In this document: positions 18,114 to 26,672 of the stretch, one piece after another | How positions within the stretch are numbered: position 1 is the stretch's first letter | How the letters are laid out: every line of letters begins with the position of its first letter | Source of the DNA: Bacteroides fragilis NCTC 9343 | Lineage (GTDB): Bacteria > Bacteroidota > Bacteroidia > Bacteroidales > Bacteroidaceae | NCBI RefSeq assembly: GCF_000025985.1 | Contig: NC_003228.3 | Coordinates: 3,410,001 to 3,474,000 of the forward strand | DNA length: 64,000 nucleotides | Direction of reading: 5' to 3' | The notes under the pieces: model-generated | Told to the model about the DNA's origin: nothing | Databases searched by the model: none | Seen by the model: only the letters and a program-made list of their open reading frames with translations | Position numbers and translations under genes: made by a program

Positions 18114-20324
18114 ATGAAAAAACATTTGTCATTGATATTAGTTCTGTTACCGGTACTTTTTCTGGCACTCCCCGCTCTGGCACAAGAACGTAAAAAAGTC
18201 GGAGTGGTACTCAGTGGAGGAGGTGCAAAAGGGGTAGCACATATCCAGGCACTGAAAGTCATAGAAGAAGCCGGCATTCCGATCGATTATATAGTAGGTA
18301 CCAGTATGGGATCCATTATCGGCGGATTATACTCTATCGGATATACTCCTCAGCAATTGGACAGCATGGTGCGCAAACAGGACTGGATGTTCTTACTGAG
18401 CGACCGGGTGAAACGTAGCGCCATGTCACTCAATGAACGTGAAAAGTCAGAAAAATATGTTTTTTCGTTTCCGTTTACCAAAAGTCCCAAAGATGCAGTT
18501 TCAGGTGGCATCATAAAAGGACAAAATCTGGCCAATCTTTTTACGGAACTGACAGTGGGATATCACGATTCCGTAGATTTCAACAAACTTCCCATCCCCT
18601 TTGCCTGCGTTTCACAAAATATCGTAAATGGCGAACAGATTGTGTTCCACAATGGAATACTTGCCACAGCTATGCGGGCCAGTATGGCTATTCCGGGAGT
18701 ATTCACCCCGGTACGGAAGGATAGTATGATCCTGATTGACGGCGGCATGATCAACAACTACCCTGTAGATGTGGCCAGATCGATGGGTGCGGATATCATC
18801 ATCGGGGTAGATGTACAAAACAATCTGAAAGGAATCGACAAACTAAACAGCGCTCCGGACATACTCTCTCAAATCATCGACCTGACAACTAAAAACAACC
18901 ATCAAAGCAATGTCGGCCTGACCGATACTTATATAAAGGTAAATGTAGAAGGATATTCCTCGGCCAGTTTTACTCCCGCAGCCATCGACTCCCTGATGCA
19001 CCGGGGAGAAGTAGCAGCCCGCAAGCAATGGGCTTCTCTGCTCGCTCTCAAAAAGAAAATCGGCATTGCAGACACGTTCGTACCCCAATCGCACGGCCCT
19101 TATACCATGTTCTCAAAGGACCGGACCCTGCATGTGAAAGAAATCACCTTCTCCGATGTAGAAGAAAACGATAAGAAATGGTTAATGAAGAAATGTAAAC
19201 TGCAAGAAAACAGCAGAATCAGCATGCGTCAGATTGAGCAGGCACTGTTCATCCTGCGTGGAAACCAGTCTTACTCAAATGCCAGTTATACACTGACCGA
19301 TACTCCCGAAGGTTACAAACTAAACTTCCTGCTAGAGAAAAAGTACGAGAAAACGATTAATGTAGGCATCCGGTTCGACTCGGAAGAGATAGCTTCATTA
19401 TTAATAAACGCTACGGCACAGTTAAAGACTCATATTCCCTCCAAAGTCTCCGTCACCGGGCGATTGGGCAAACGATACATGGCACGGGTAGACTATACAT
19501 TGGAGCCGATGCAACAACGAAACGTCAACTTTTCGTACATGTTCCAATACAATGACATCAACATTTACGATCATGGTGACCGTGCCTATAACACTACTTA
19601 CAAATATCATTCCGGTGAGTTTGGATTTTCGGATGTATGGTATAAAAACTTTCGGTTTGGGTTCGGAGCACGAATCGAGTATTTCAAATACAAAGATTTC
19701 CTCTTCAAGAAACCGGAATTTACGATGAATGTCAATTCCGAATATTTCATCAGCTATTTTGCACAATTGCGTTACAACACTTTCGACAAAGGGTATTTTC
19801 CATCTAAGGGAAGTAACTTCTCCGGAGCTTATTCGCTGTACACAGACAACTTTGCCCGATATAACGGACATGCCCCCTTCTCTGCACTCAGTGCTTCCTG
19901 GGAAAGTGTATTCTCCATAAGTAACCGCCTGACATTGATCCCGGCACTTTATGGCAGGGTATTGATCGGCCAAGAGATCCCTTATGCTTATGAAAATGCG
20001 TTAGGAGGCGATGTATTCGGCCGTTACCTTCCTCAACAACTCCCGTTTGCAGGAATTTACAATATAGAACTAACTCACAATTCCGTTGCCGTGGCTTCCT
20101 TGAAACTACGCCAACGCATGGGTAGCAAACATTATATCACGTTGGCCGGAAATTTCGCCTTGAGTGATGACAATTTTTTCAAAATCCTGAAAGGTAACCG
20201 GATTTACGGTTGCAGTATCGGATACGGCCTGGACAGTATGTTCGGTCCGTTGGAAGCTTCATTAGGATATTCCAATCAATCCAAAGACGTGGGATTCTAC
20301 GTAAATTTAGGATTCTCTTTTTAA
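18114..20324 (+). CDS. patatin-like phospholipase with POTRA and outer-membrane beta-barrel (PlpD-like)
   Basis: 736 residues. Signal peptide cleaved near ALAQE. Patatin domain at about 29-225 with the oxyanion loop GGGAKG (35-40), nucleophile S64 in GTSMG, and D209 in the DGG motif, so the Ser-Asp dyad is complete. A POTRA-like module follows (about 340-410) and a BamA/D15-type 16-strand barrel fills 420-736, ending in FYVNLGFSF. This is the type V(d) secretion/PlpD arrangement, in which the lipase domain is carried to the outside or held at the outer membrane. It hydrolyses phospholipids or lysolipids. Single-gene unit with a putative promoter at 18081. Confidence 0.92.
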   Translation: MKKHLSLILVLLPVLFLALPALAQERKKVGVVLSGGGAKGVAHIQALKVIEEAGIPIDYIVGTSMGSIIGGLYSIGYTPQQLDSMVRKQDWMFLLSDRVKRSAMSLNEREKSEKYVFSFPFTKSPKDAVSGGIIKGQNLANLFTELTVGYHDSVDFNKLPIPFACVSQNIVNGEQIVFHNGILATAMRASMAIPGVFTPVRKDSMILIDGGMINNYPVDVARSMGADIIIGVDVQNNLKGIDKLNSAPDILSQIIDLTTKNNHQSNVGLTDTYIKVNVEGYSSASFTPAAIDSLMHRGEVAARKQWASLLALKKKIGIADTFVPQSHGPYTMFSKDRTLHVKEITFSDVEENDKKWLMKKCKLQENSRISMRQIEQALFILRGNQSYSNASYTLTDTPEGYKLNFLLEKKYEKTINVGIRFDSEEIASLLINATAQLKTHIPSKVSVTGRLGKRYMARVDYTLEPMQQRNVNFSYMFQYNDINIYDHGDRAYNTTYKYHSGEFGFSDVWYKNFRFGFGARIEYFKYKDFLFKKPEFTMNVNSEYFISYFAQLRYNTFDKGYFPSKGSNFSGAYSLYTDNFARYNGHAPFSALSASWESVFSISNRLTLIPALYGRVLIGQEIPYAYENALGGDVFGRYLPQQLPFAGIYNIELTHNSVAVASLKLRQRMGSKHYITLAGNFALSDDNFFKILKGNRIYGCSIGYGLDSMFGPLEASLGYSNQSKDVGFYVNLGFSF

Positions 20325-20344
20325 GAAACTTAACCCGTATCCCG

Positions 20345-20428
20345 ATAGGGTGTAGCCTTATGAAGCAAAGGGTGTAGCCATCCGGACAATAGGGTGTAGC
20401 TCTGCCTTGCGGATGGCTACACCCTATT
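20345..20428. repeat. 22-bp-phased triple direct repeat closed by an inverted copy (ladder A)
   Basis: AGGGTGTAGC occurs at 20347, 20369 and 20391, exactly 22 bp apart. The inverted copy GCTACACCCT follows at 20416-20425. The strongest pairing is a 16-bp perfect stem, 20369-20384 with 20410-20425, but copy 1 (13 bp) and copy 3 can pair with the same inverted arm, so alternative hairpins compete. It lies downstream of the patatin gene and probably ends its transcript. The same design with other bases occurs at 52729-52858. Confidence 0.85.
20369..20425 (+). terminator. strong hairpin terminator after the patatin gene
   Basis: A 16-bp perfect stem (AGGGTGTAGCCATCCG at 20369-20384 with its complement at 20410-20425) with a 25-base loop. 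The bases after it, ATTTC, are only mildly U-rich. The rest of the gap to 20572 is AT-rich and probably holds the promoter of the next gene (TTATCTTTACC near 20521-20531 is one base off the -7 consensus). Confidence 0.6.
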
Positions 20429-20572
20429 TCGGTCCCTTCTCAGACGACCGGACAACCGGACAGACAGAGCACGGATTTATTTAATTATTTCAAATTTATT
20501 ACTCAGAACCAAAGAAAGTCATTATCTTTACCGAAAATATTTTCTATATACTCACATAAAACATTTGGAATA

Positions 20573-20842
20573 ATGGCAAAGAGAAGAGAACTTAAAAAAA
20601 ACGTAAATTATATCGCAGGTGAATTATTTTCGGAGTGTCTGATCAACAGTAAGTTTATACCGGGTACCGACAAAAAGAAAGCTGACGAGTTGATGGTGGA
20701 AATTATGAAAATGCAAGATGAATTCATCAGTCGAATCAGTCATACAGAACCGGGTAACGTGAAAGGATTCTACAAAAAATTCCGTTCGGACTTCAATGCA
20801 AAGGTAAATGAAATCATCGACGCTATCGCGAAACTGAATTAA
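20573..20842 (+). CDS. small conserved hypothetical protein
   Basis: 89 residues, starting MAKRRELKKNVNYIAGELF. No signal peptide or membrane segment; mainly helical, with charged residues spread along it (KKKADELMVEIMKMQDEF). I recognise it only as a kind of small cytosolic protein that I believe recurs in Bacteroidetes; its function is unknown. It ends two bases before the acyltransferase gene, so the two are co-transcribed and the protein might be linked to lipid or envelope work. Coding quality is good: clear start and stop and no overlap with larger frames. Confidence 0.8.
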   Translation: MAKRRELKKNVNYIAGELFSECLINSKFIPGTDKKKADELMVEIMKMQDEFISRISHTEPGNVKGFYKKFRSDFNAKVNEIIDAIAKLN

Positions 20843-20844
20843 GA

Positions 20845-21402
20845 ATGAAGAAAGCAATATATAGCTTTATCTACTATCACCTGTTGGGGTGGAAAACCAA
20901 TGTAACGGTACCGAACTATGATAAATGTGTAATCTGTGCGGCACCTCATACAACGAATATGGACCTCTTTATCGGTAAACTGTTTTATGGAGCGATAGGC
21001 CGTAAAACCAGTTTCATGATGAAAAAAGAGTGGTTTTTCTTTCCTTTAGGAATCTTGTTCAAGGCCGTAGGCGGCATCCCCGTAAATCGAGGACGCAAAA
21101 GCTCACTGGTAGAACAAATGGCAGAGGTCTTTGCCAAAAGACCTAAGTTTCATCTTGCAATCACTCCCGAAGGAACCCGTAAACGCAACCCCAACTGGAA
21201 AAAAGGATTCTACTACATCGCATTGAAAGCGCAAGTCCCTATCGTGCTGATCGGAATCGATTACAATACGAAAACAGTTACCTCCACCAAAGCAATCATG
21301 CCCAGCGGAGACATTGAAAAGGATATGCGTGAAATAAAACTTTATTTCAAAGATTTCAAGGGAAAACATCCCGAGAACTTCTCCATTGGAGACGTTGAAT
21401 GA
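20845..21402 (+). CDS. PlsC-like 1-acylglycerol-3-phosphate acyltransferase family protein
   Basis: 185 residues, short for the family. The acyltransferase motif HTTNMD gives H35-x4-D40, and the phosphate-binding motif ITPEGTRKRN lies at about 110. GGIPVNRG (block III) lies between them. These are the blocks I, III and the PEGTR block of PlsC-type enzymes. There is no strong membrane anchor, and the short N-terminus resembles the subfamily annotated as PlsC-like or glycerol acyltransferases in Bacteroidetes. It probably transfers an acyl chain to a lysophospholipid or a related lipid. It lies between the 89-residue protein and the nitrilase gene in a tight operon. A second PlsC protein is at 57607. 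Confidence 0.85.
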   Translation: MKKAIYSFIYYHLLGWKTNVTVPNYDKCVICAAPHTTNMDLFIGKLFYGAIGRKTSFMMKKEWFFFPLGILFKAVGGIPVNRGRKSSLVEQMAEVFAKRPKFHLAITPEGTRKRNPNWKKGFYYIALKAQVPIVLIGIDYNTKTVTSTKAIMPSGDIEKDMREIKLYFKDFKGKHPENFSIGDVE

Positions 21403-21408
21403 TTATTC

Positions 21409-22179
21409 ATGAAAATCTCGATTGTACAGACAGATATTATCTGGGAAAATAAACAGGAAAATCTCCGTTTGCTCCGCGAAAAGCTATCACCTCTTCGCGG
21501 AACAACGGAGATTGTTGTTTTACCGGAGATGTTTACAACAGGATTCAGTATGAACAGCCGGCTATTAGCCGAACCGGTTTCCGGTACCACGCTCCGGAGT
21601 CTCAAAAATTATGCCATAGAATTTCATTTGTCATTGGCCGGGAGTTTCATTTGTGAAGAACAAGGTTCTTATTATAACCGGGCTTTCCTGATCACTCCCG
21701 ATGGACAGGAATTTTACTATGACAAACGCCACCTCTTCCGCATGGGACACGAAGCGGAACATTTTTCGGCAGGCAGCCGGAAAGTGATCATTCCCTACAA
21801 CGGTTGGAACATCTGCCTGCAGGTATGTTACGACCTCCGCTTTCCTGTCTGGAGCAGGAATGTGAACAATGAATATGACCTCCTTATATATGTAGCCAGT
21901 TGGCCGACTCCACGTATTCAGGCATGGAATACATTATTATGCGCACGTGCCATTGAAAATCAATGTTATGTATGCGGTGTGAACCGTATAGGACAGGACG
22001 GCAACGGGCTCTGTTATCCGGGGTATTCCGCTTTATATGGACCTAAAGGAGAAAACCTGGCAGGAACTCCCGATTCGGAAGAAAAAATACAAACCATTGA
22101 ACTTAGCCTGGAAGCCCTCACTACTTTTCGTCATAAATTCCCTTGCTGGAAAGATGCAGACCCCTTTCTCCTTTACTAA
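21409..22179 (+). CDS. nitrilase-superfamily omega-amidase (YafV/Nit2-like)
   Basis: 256 residues. The catalytic triad is E40 (LPEMFTTGF), K105 (YDKRHLF) and C139 (QVCYDLRFP). The hallmark YDLRFP after the Cys and the Met-Phe after Glu match the YafV/Nit2 omega-amidase group, which hydrolyses alpha-ketoglutaramate or alpha-ketosuccinamate to the keto acid and ammonia, a repair or salvage reaction after glutamine transamination. Cytosolic. It starts 6 bases after the PlsC-like gene. Length is normal. Omega-amidase activity is a family inference; other short-chain amides are possible. Confidence 0.88.
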   Translation: MKISIVQTDIIWENKQENLRLLREKLSPLRGTTEIVVLPEMFTTGFSMNSRLLAEPVSGTTLRSLKNYAIEFHLSLAGSFICEEQGSYYNRAFLITPDGQEFYYDKRHLFRMGHEAEHFSAGSRKVIIPYNGWNICLQVCYDLRFPVWSRNVNNEYDLLIYVASWPTPRIQAWNTLLCARAIENQCYVCGVNRIGQDGNGLCYPGYSALYGPKGENLAGTPDSEEKIQTIELSLEALTTFRHKFPCWKDADPFLLY

Positions 22180-22316
22180 ATATCCAAGCCTAAATTTCCG
22201 TATTTACTAAAAATATCTCTTGAATTATAGTATATAAATGCAAAAAAGTATCTAATTTTGCCAGACAATCAATTTATTGTACCAAAAAACAAACCCTAAT
22301 TTAACTCATAACACGA
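22180..22316 (+). promoter_or_regulatory. intergenic region with nagA promoter (-7 element at 22253-22260)
   Basis: TAATTTTG at 22253-22260 matches TAnnTTTG, giving a leader of about 50 bases before the nagA ATG. The expected -33 TTTG is not obvious. The rest is AT-rich with no further signal. Confidence 0.45.
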
Positions 22317-23483
22317 ATGTTAACCCAATTAATTAATGCACGTATACTCACCCCCCAAGGATGGATGAAAGACGGTTCCGTGCTTATCAGAGACAATAAG
22401 ATTTTAGAAGTCACAAACTGCGATCTGGCCGTTATCGGAGCTGAACTTATTGACGTCAAAGGTATGTATGTAGTCCCCGGTGGAGTAGAAATCCACGTGC
22501 ATGGTGGTGGAGGCCGCGACTTTATGGAATGTACGGAAGATGCTTTCCGGGCAGCGGTCCATACTCACATGAAACATGGCACAACAAGTATCTTCCCCAC
22601 ACTGTCATCATCTACAGTCCCCATGATTCAACAAGCTGCAGAAACCTGTACCAAGTTGATGGAAGAGAAAAACAGCCCTATCCTGGGACTGCACCTCGAA
22701 GGTCATTACCTGAACATGAAAATGGCAGGAGGACAAATTCCGGAAAACATTAAAAATCCTGATCCGAATGAATACATTCCGATCGTAGAACAGTATCATT
22801 GCATCAAGCGTTGGGATGCTGCTCCGGAACTTCCGGGAGCCATGCAATTCGGTAAATATATTGCTGCCAAAGGCATACTGCCTTCCGTAGCACATACACA
22901 AGCCGAATTTGAAGATATCCGTACAGCTTATGAAGCCGGATACACTCATGCAACCCACTTCTATAATGCAATGCCCGGCTTCCACAAACGCAGAGAGTAC
23001 AAGTACGAAGGTACAGTCGAAAGCATTTATCTGTTGGATGACATGACAGTAGAAGTAGTAGCCGACGGTATTCACGTCCCCCCTACGATCCTGAGACTTG
23101 TATATAAAATAAAAGGTGTGGAAAGAACCTGTCTGATCACCGATGCCCTTGCATGTGCCGATAGTGACAGCAAAGAGGCTTTCGACCCGCGCGTAATTAT
23201 CGAAGACGGAGTCTGCAAACTGGCCGACCATTCTGCTTTGGCGGGAAGTGTCGCCACCATGGACCGCCTGATCCGCACCGTTGTGCAGAAAGCAGAGATC
23301 CCACTGGAAGATGCAGTTCGCATGGCTTCCGAAACTCCGGCACGCATCATGGGGGTATATGATCGCAAAGGTTCCTTGCAAAAAGGTAAGGATGCCGATA
23401 TTCTGGTACTGGACGAAGACCTCAACGTAAGAGCCGTATGGGCCATGGGTAAGTTGGTACCTGAAACAAATACTCTGTTTTAA
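22317..23483 (+). CDS. nagA: N-acetylglucosamine-6-phosphate deacetylase
   Basis: 388 residues, normal for NagA. The amidohydrolase metal site is visible: H60 and H62 in EIHVHGGGG, E in LHLEGHYLN, AHTQA and THFYNAM with the later His ligands, and the catalytic Asp in LITDALA. NagA removes the acetyl group from GlcNAc-6-P, giving GlcN-6-P for deamination to fructose-6-P, and is needed for growth on mucin or host glycans. It is followed by a strong terminator, and next comes a NagB-like/PIG-L fusion, so the region deals with amino-sugar metabolism. Cytosolic. Confidence 0.95.
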   Translation: MLTQLINARILTPQGWMKDGSVLIRDNKILEVTNCDLAVIGAELIDVKGMYVVPGGVEIHVHGGGGRDFMECTEDAFRAAVHTHMKHGTTSIFPTLSSSTVPMIQQAAETCTKLMEEKNSPILGLHLEGHYLNMKMAGGQIPENIKNPDPNEYIPIVEQYHCIKRWDAAPELPGAMQFGKYIAAKGILPSVAHTQAEFEDIRTAYEAGYTHATHFYNAMPGFHKRREYKYEGTVESIYLLDDMTVEVVADGIHVPPTILRLVYKIKGVERTCLITDALACADSDSKEAFDPRVIIEDGVCKLADHSALAGSVATMDRLIRTVVQKAEIPLEDAVRMASETPARIMGVYDRKGSLQKGKDADILVLDEDLNVRAVWAMGKLVPETNTLF

Positions 23484-23505
23484 ACGATAAACGTTTTTGA
23501 GCGAT

Positions 23506-23545
23506 AACGATTAACAGGCTGTGCCGGTGCAGCCCGTTAATCGTT
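23506..23545 (+). terminator. nagA terminator; AACGAT-type hairpin
   Basis: AACGATTAAC-a-GGCTG (23506-23520) pairs with CAGCC-c-GTTAATCGTT (23531-23545), with one A/C mismatch and an 8-to-10-base loop, followed by TATTATTT. The same architecture, down to the A/C mismatch and the RGCTG/CAGCY inner stem, occurs at 58398-58449. Confidence 0.75.
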
Positions 23546-23762
23546 TATTATTTATCGCCTGTTACTTATCGCTCATTGTTCAAAACCGTTCATCGTTTAT
23601 CTCCCATCATTTATCGTTCCCTCCTCCCTATTTATAGGTAAAAAAAGATTTTAATTTAATTTCCCTGTCAACCTTATCGCATAGTTGATTGTTTTTATAT
23701 ATATTTGTTCAGAGTTTCCAATAACGACAAAGACTCAGTCAAACTTAATTAATAACAAACTT
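23546..23762. repeat. degenerate TTATCGTTCATCGTT repeats and leader of the NagB-like gene
   Basis: Between 23546 and 23630 the words TTATCGCC, TTATCGCTC, TTCATCGTTTATC and TTTATCGTTCCC recur, degenerate copies of an 'AACGATAAA' word on the other strand. These resemble the arms around 39650-39715 and 40050-40110. The remainder to 23762 is the leader of the next gene; no clean TAnnTTTG was seen. Confidence 0.5.
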
Positions 23763-25754
23763 ATGAAGACAAATCTTAGTTCTCAGATTACTCTCAACAG
23801 GGTCTCCCCCAGGTATTACAGACCAGAGAATGCATTCGAGAGATCGGTATTGACCCGATTAGAGAAAATTCCTACAGACATCTATGAATCTGTAGAAGAA
23901 GGTGCAAATCATATCGCTTGCGAAATAGCACAGGTTATTCGTGATAAACAGAAAGCAGGACGTTTCTGCGTACTGGCATTGCCGGGTGGAAATTCTCCGC
24001 GCAGCGTATATGCCGAATTAATTCGCATGCACAAAGAAGAGGGACTCAGTTTCCGTAACGTAATTGTATTCAACATGTACGAATACTATCCGTTGTCTCA
24101 AGATGCAATCAACAGTAATTTCAATGCGTTGAAAGAGATGTTCCTCGATCATGTAGATATCGATAAACAGAATATCTTTACTCCGGACGGTACGATTGCC
24201 AAAGATACCATCTTTGAATACTGCCGCCTGTACGAACAGCGCATCGAAAGCTTCGGCGGTATCGATATCGCTCTGCTAGGCATCGGCCGTGTAGGTAATA
24301 TAGCCTTCAACGAACCGGGGTCACGCCTGAACTCCACCACCCGACTGATTTTGCTGGATAGCGGTTCACGCAACGAAGCATCCAAGATCTTCGGCACCAT
24401 CGACAACACCCCTATCAGTTCTATTACGATGGGTGTAGCCACAATTCTTGCTGCTAAGAAAATCTATTTGTTGGCATGGGGTGAAGAAAAAGCCCACATG
24501 GTGAAAGAGTGTGTAGAAGGTAACGTAACAGATACCATTCCGGCATCTTACTTACAGACCCACAACAATGCACATGTAGCTATCGACCTGTCAGCAGCTT
24601 CCAACCTGACACGCATTCAACGTCCATGGCTGGTCACTTCCTGCGAATGGAATGACAAACTGATCCGTAGCGCAATCGTGTGGCTGTGCCAATTGACCGG
24701 CAAACCAATCCTGAAACTGACCAATAAAGATTACAACGAAAATGGCTTGAGCGAGCTGCTTGCCCTCTTCGGATCTGCTTATAACGTAAATATCAAGATA
24801 TTCAACGACCTGCAGCACACCATTACCGGATGGCCGGGGGGTAAACCGAAAGCAGACGACACATATCGTCCGGAACGTGCAAAACCATATCCGAAACGAG
24901 TAGTCGTATTTTCTCCGCATCCCGATGACGATGTGATCTCTATGGGTGGTACGATCCGCCGTCTGGTAGAACAGAAACATGAAGTCCATGTAGCTTACCA
25001 AACTTCGGGAAACATTGCCGTAGGCGATGAAGAAGTAGTTCGCTTCATGCATTTCATCAACGGATTCAACCAAATCTTTATAAACAGTGAAGATCAGGTG
25101 ATCAGTGAAAAGTACGCCGAAATCCGTAAATTCCTGAAAGACAAAAAAGACGGTGATATGGATACACGCGATATCCTGACCATCAAAGGTCTGATCCGCC
25201 GTGGCGAAGCGCGCACAGCTTGTACTTACAACAACATTCCGCTGGAACGTTGTCACTTCCTGGACCTCCCCTTCTACGAAACCGGTAAAATCCAGAAGAA
25301 TCCGATCAGTGAAGCCGACGTAGAAATTGTCCGCAACCTGCTCCGTGAAGTGAAACCTCATCAGATCTTTGTAGCCGGTGACCTTGCCGACCCGCACGGA
25401 ACACACCGTGTATGTACAGATGCCGTATTTGCTGCCGTAGACCTTGAAAAGGAAGAAGGAGCCGAATGGTTGAAAGACTGCCGTATCTGGATGTATCGTG
25501 GCGCATGGGCCGAATGGGAAATTGAAAACATCGAAATGGCTGTACCTATCAGTCCTGAAGAATTGCGTGCAAAACGTAACTCTATCCTGAAGCATCAGTC
25601 ACAGATGGAAAGTGCTCCATTCCTGGGCAACGACGAACGCTTGTTCTGGCAGCGTAGCGAGGATCGTAACCGAGGTACTGCCGCTCTTTACGACAGCTTG
25701 GGACTGGCTTCTTACGAAGCAATGGAAGCATTCGTAGAATACATCCCACTATAA
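23763..25754 (+). CDS. NagB-like (glucosamine-6-phosphate deaminase fold) protein fused to a PIG-L/LmbE deacetylase domain
   Basis: 663 residues from the ATG at 23763; an in-frame upstream start at 23685 adds 26 hydrophobic residues unlike the family and lies in the leader. Residues about 20-310 match NagB (PGGNSPRSVY phosphate loop, FNEPGS). Residues about 380-560 are PIG-L/LmbE, with the zinc motif HPDD at 386-389 and DPHGTHRV further on, so this half looks active on an N-acetylated sugar. In the NagB half, aligned with E. coli NagB, D72 is Y106, D141 is V177 and H143 is N179; only E148 is kept (E184). The deaminase half is thus probably not a normal deaminase and may bind or sense sugar phosphate. 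The database name glucosamine-6-phosphate deaminase could mislead. Confidence 0.88.
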   Translation: MKTNLSSQITLNRVSPRYYRPENAFERSVLTRLEKIPTDIYESVEEGANHIACEIAQVIRDKQKAGRFCVLALPGGNSPRSVYAELIRMHKEEGLSFRNVIVFNMYEYYPLSQDAINSNFNALKEMFLDHVDIDKQNIFTPDGTIAKDTIFEYCRLYEQRIESFGGIDIALLGIGRVGNIAFNEPGSRLNSTTRLILLDSGSRNEASKIFGTIDNTPISSITMGVATILAAKKIYLLAWGEEKAHMVKECVEGNVTDTIPASYLQTHNNAHVAIDLSAASNLTRIQRPWLVTSCEWNDKLIRSAIVWLCQLTGKPILKLTNKDYNENGLSELLALFGSAYNVNIKIFNDLQHTITGWPGGKPKADDTYRPERAKPYPKRVVVFSPHPDDDVISMGGTIRRLVEQKHEVHVAYQTSGNIAVGDEEVVRFMHFINGFNQIFINSEDQVISEKYAEIRKFLKDKKDGDMDTRDILTIKGLIRRGEARTACTYNNIPLERCHFLDLPFYETGKIQKNPISEADVEIVRNLLREVKPHQIFVAGDLADPHGTHRVCTDAVFAAVDLEKEEGAEWLKDCRIWMYRGAWAEWEIENIEMAVPISPEELRAKRNSILKHQSQMESAPFLGNDERLFWQRSEDRNRGTAALYDSLGLASYEAMEAFVEYIPL

Positions 25755-25779
25755 CCAAAGCCAATTAGTGAAATAAAAC

Positions 25780-25820
25780 AAAAGAAGAGTGAGGAGTTTG
25801 GAACTCTTCACTCTTCTTTT
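25780..25820 (+). terminator. terminator of the NagB-like/PIG-L gene
   Basis: AAAAGAAGAGTGA (25780-25792) and GAGTT pair with AACTC and TCACTCTTCTTTT (25808-25820), one mismatch, three-base loop, followed by GTTTAA. A perfect A-tract/U-tract layout makes it likely bidirectional. It lies over an upstream in-frame start (25789) of the next gene and argues for the later start. Confidence 0.85.
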
Positions 25821-25848
25821 GTTTAAACAGAAAAGATACAAATTATAT

Positions 25849-26571
25849 ATGAAACAAGAAAAATTCTTCCGTCTTCTTCCTATAGAGGGAGCTTATAATA
25901 TTCGTGATCTGGGAGGTTATCCGACATCAGACCATAAACATGTAAAATGGAAAACATTCATCCGTTCGGGCGATCTTGACAAACTGACAGAATCCGATCT
26001 GGACTATCTTACCTCCTTGCACATCCGAACCGACATCGACTTCAGGAGCATGCAGGAAAAAAAAGCAGCGGCAGACAAAATTCCCTCAACAGTTACACAA
26101 TATATTCCCTTATCTATCGAAGCAGGCGACATGACCGACATGGCACACTTCAACCTGAACAATATACCGGGAATACTCGAACAGGCATACGTTTATATCA
26201 TCCAAAATGCTCAGGATACTTATCGGGAATTCTTCCGGATTGTTTCGGAAGAACGGAATACTCCTCTTTTATTTCACTGCTCAGCGGGAAAAGACCGTAC
26301 CGGAATTGCCGCAGCCTTACTACTGGGAGCATTGGGTGTCGACAGGGAAGTGATAATGGAAGATTACATGCTGTCTGCCGAATATATAAAAGGGAAATAT
26401 GATGCAATCGTACAAGCTCATCCTGGATTTGCCCCTCTCACCACAGTACGGAAAGAATATCTGGAAGCTACTTTCCAAACCATTGACACTGACTATCAAG
26501 GTATGGATAACTACCTGAAAAATCAATTGGGAGTAGATACCCACAGATTGAGAATGCTGTATACCGAATAA
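25849..26571 (+). CDS. tyrosine-type protein phosphatase (Y_phosphatase3 family)
   Basis: 240 residues from ATG 25849; the earlier frame start at 25789 lies within the preceding terminator. The N-terminal NIRDLGGYPT and FIRSGDLDKLT, and the catalytic loop HCSAGKDRTG with Cys144 and the P-loop Arg, are the signatures of PF13350, related to MptpB-type enzymes with dual protein/phosphoinositide activity. No signal peptide, so cytosolic. It is a single gene with its own terminator (26606-26621). Its substrate is unknown; in Bacteroides such enzymes could act on phosphotyrosine of capsule-export kinases, but nothing here shows this. Confidence 0.9.
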   Translation: MKQEKFFRLLPIEGAYNIRDLGGYPTSDHKHVKWKTFIRSGDLDKLTESDLDYLTSLHIRTDIDFRSMQEKKAAADKIPSTVTQYIPLSIEAGDMTDMAHFNLNNIPGILEQAYVYIIQNAQDTYREFFRIVSEERNTPLLFHCSAGKDRTGIAAALLLGALGVDREVIMEDYMLSAEYIKGKYDAIVQAHPGFAPLTTVRKEYLEATFQTIDTDYQGMDNYLKNQLGVDTHRLRMLYTE

Positions 26572-26605
26572 ATGGACAGTTAGCAACTTCCTCAGCCAAT
26601 GACTT

Positions 26606-26621
26606 ATCGGCAATTGCCGAT
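26606..26621 (+). terminator. terminator of the tyrosine phosphatase gene
   Basis: ATCGGCAATTGCCGAT, a perfect palindrome (6-bp stem, AATT loop), followed directly by TTTTC, a compact intrinsic terminator. Confidence 0.8.
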
Positions 26622-26638
26622 TTTTCATTTATTTCTTC

Positions 26639-26646
26639 TACTTTTG
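26639..26646 (+). promoter_or_regulatory. promoter of the amidase/golvesin gene
   Basis: TACTTTTG matches the Bacteroides -7 element, 26 bases before the ATG at 26673. A TTG at 26614-26616 could be the -33 element, although the spacing of 22 is slightly long and it overlaps the terminator palindrome. Confidence 0.5.
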
Positions 26647-26672
26647 CACCCGATAATCATTCAACCGAGCAT

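Noticed and set aside
20345..20428. CRISPR-like array (short direct repeats with regular spacing)
   Set aside because: Repeats of 10-16 bases with 6-12-base spacers at 22-bp period, only three units plus an inverted one, and no cas genes; not a CRISPR array.
24591..25595. 334-codon minus-strand open frame
   Set aside because: Shadow of the NagB-like/PIG-L gene; long antisense frames are common opposite this codon use.
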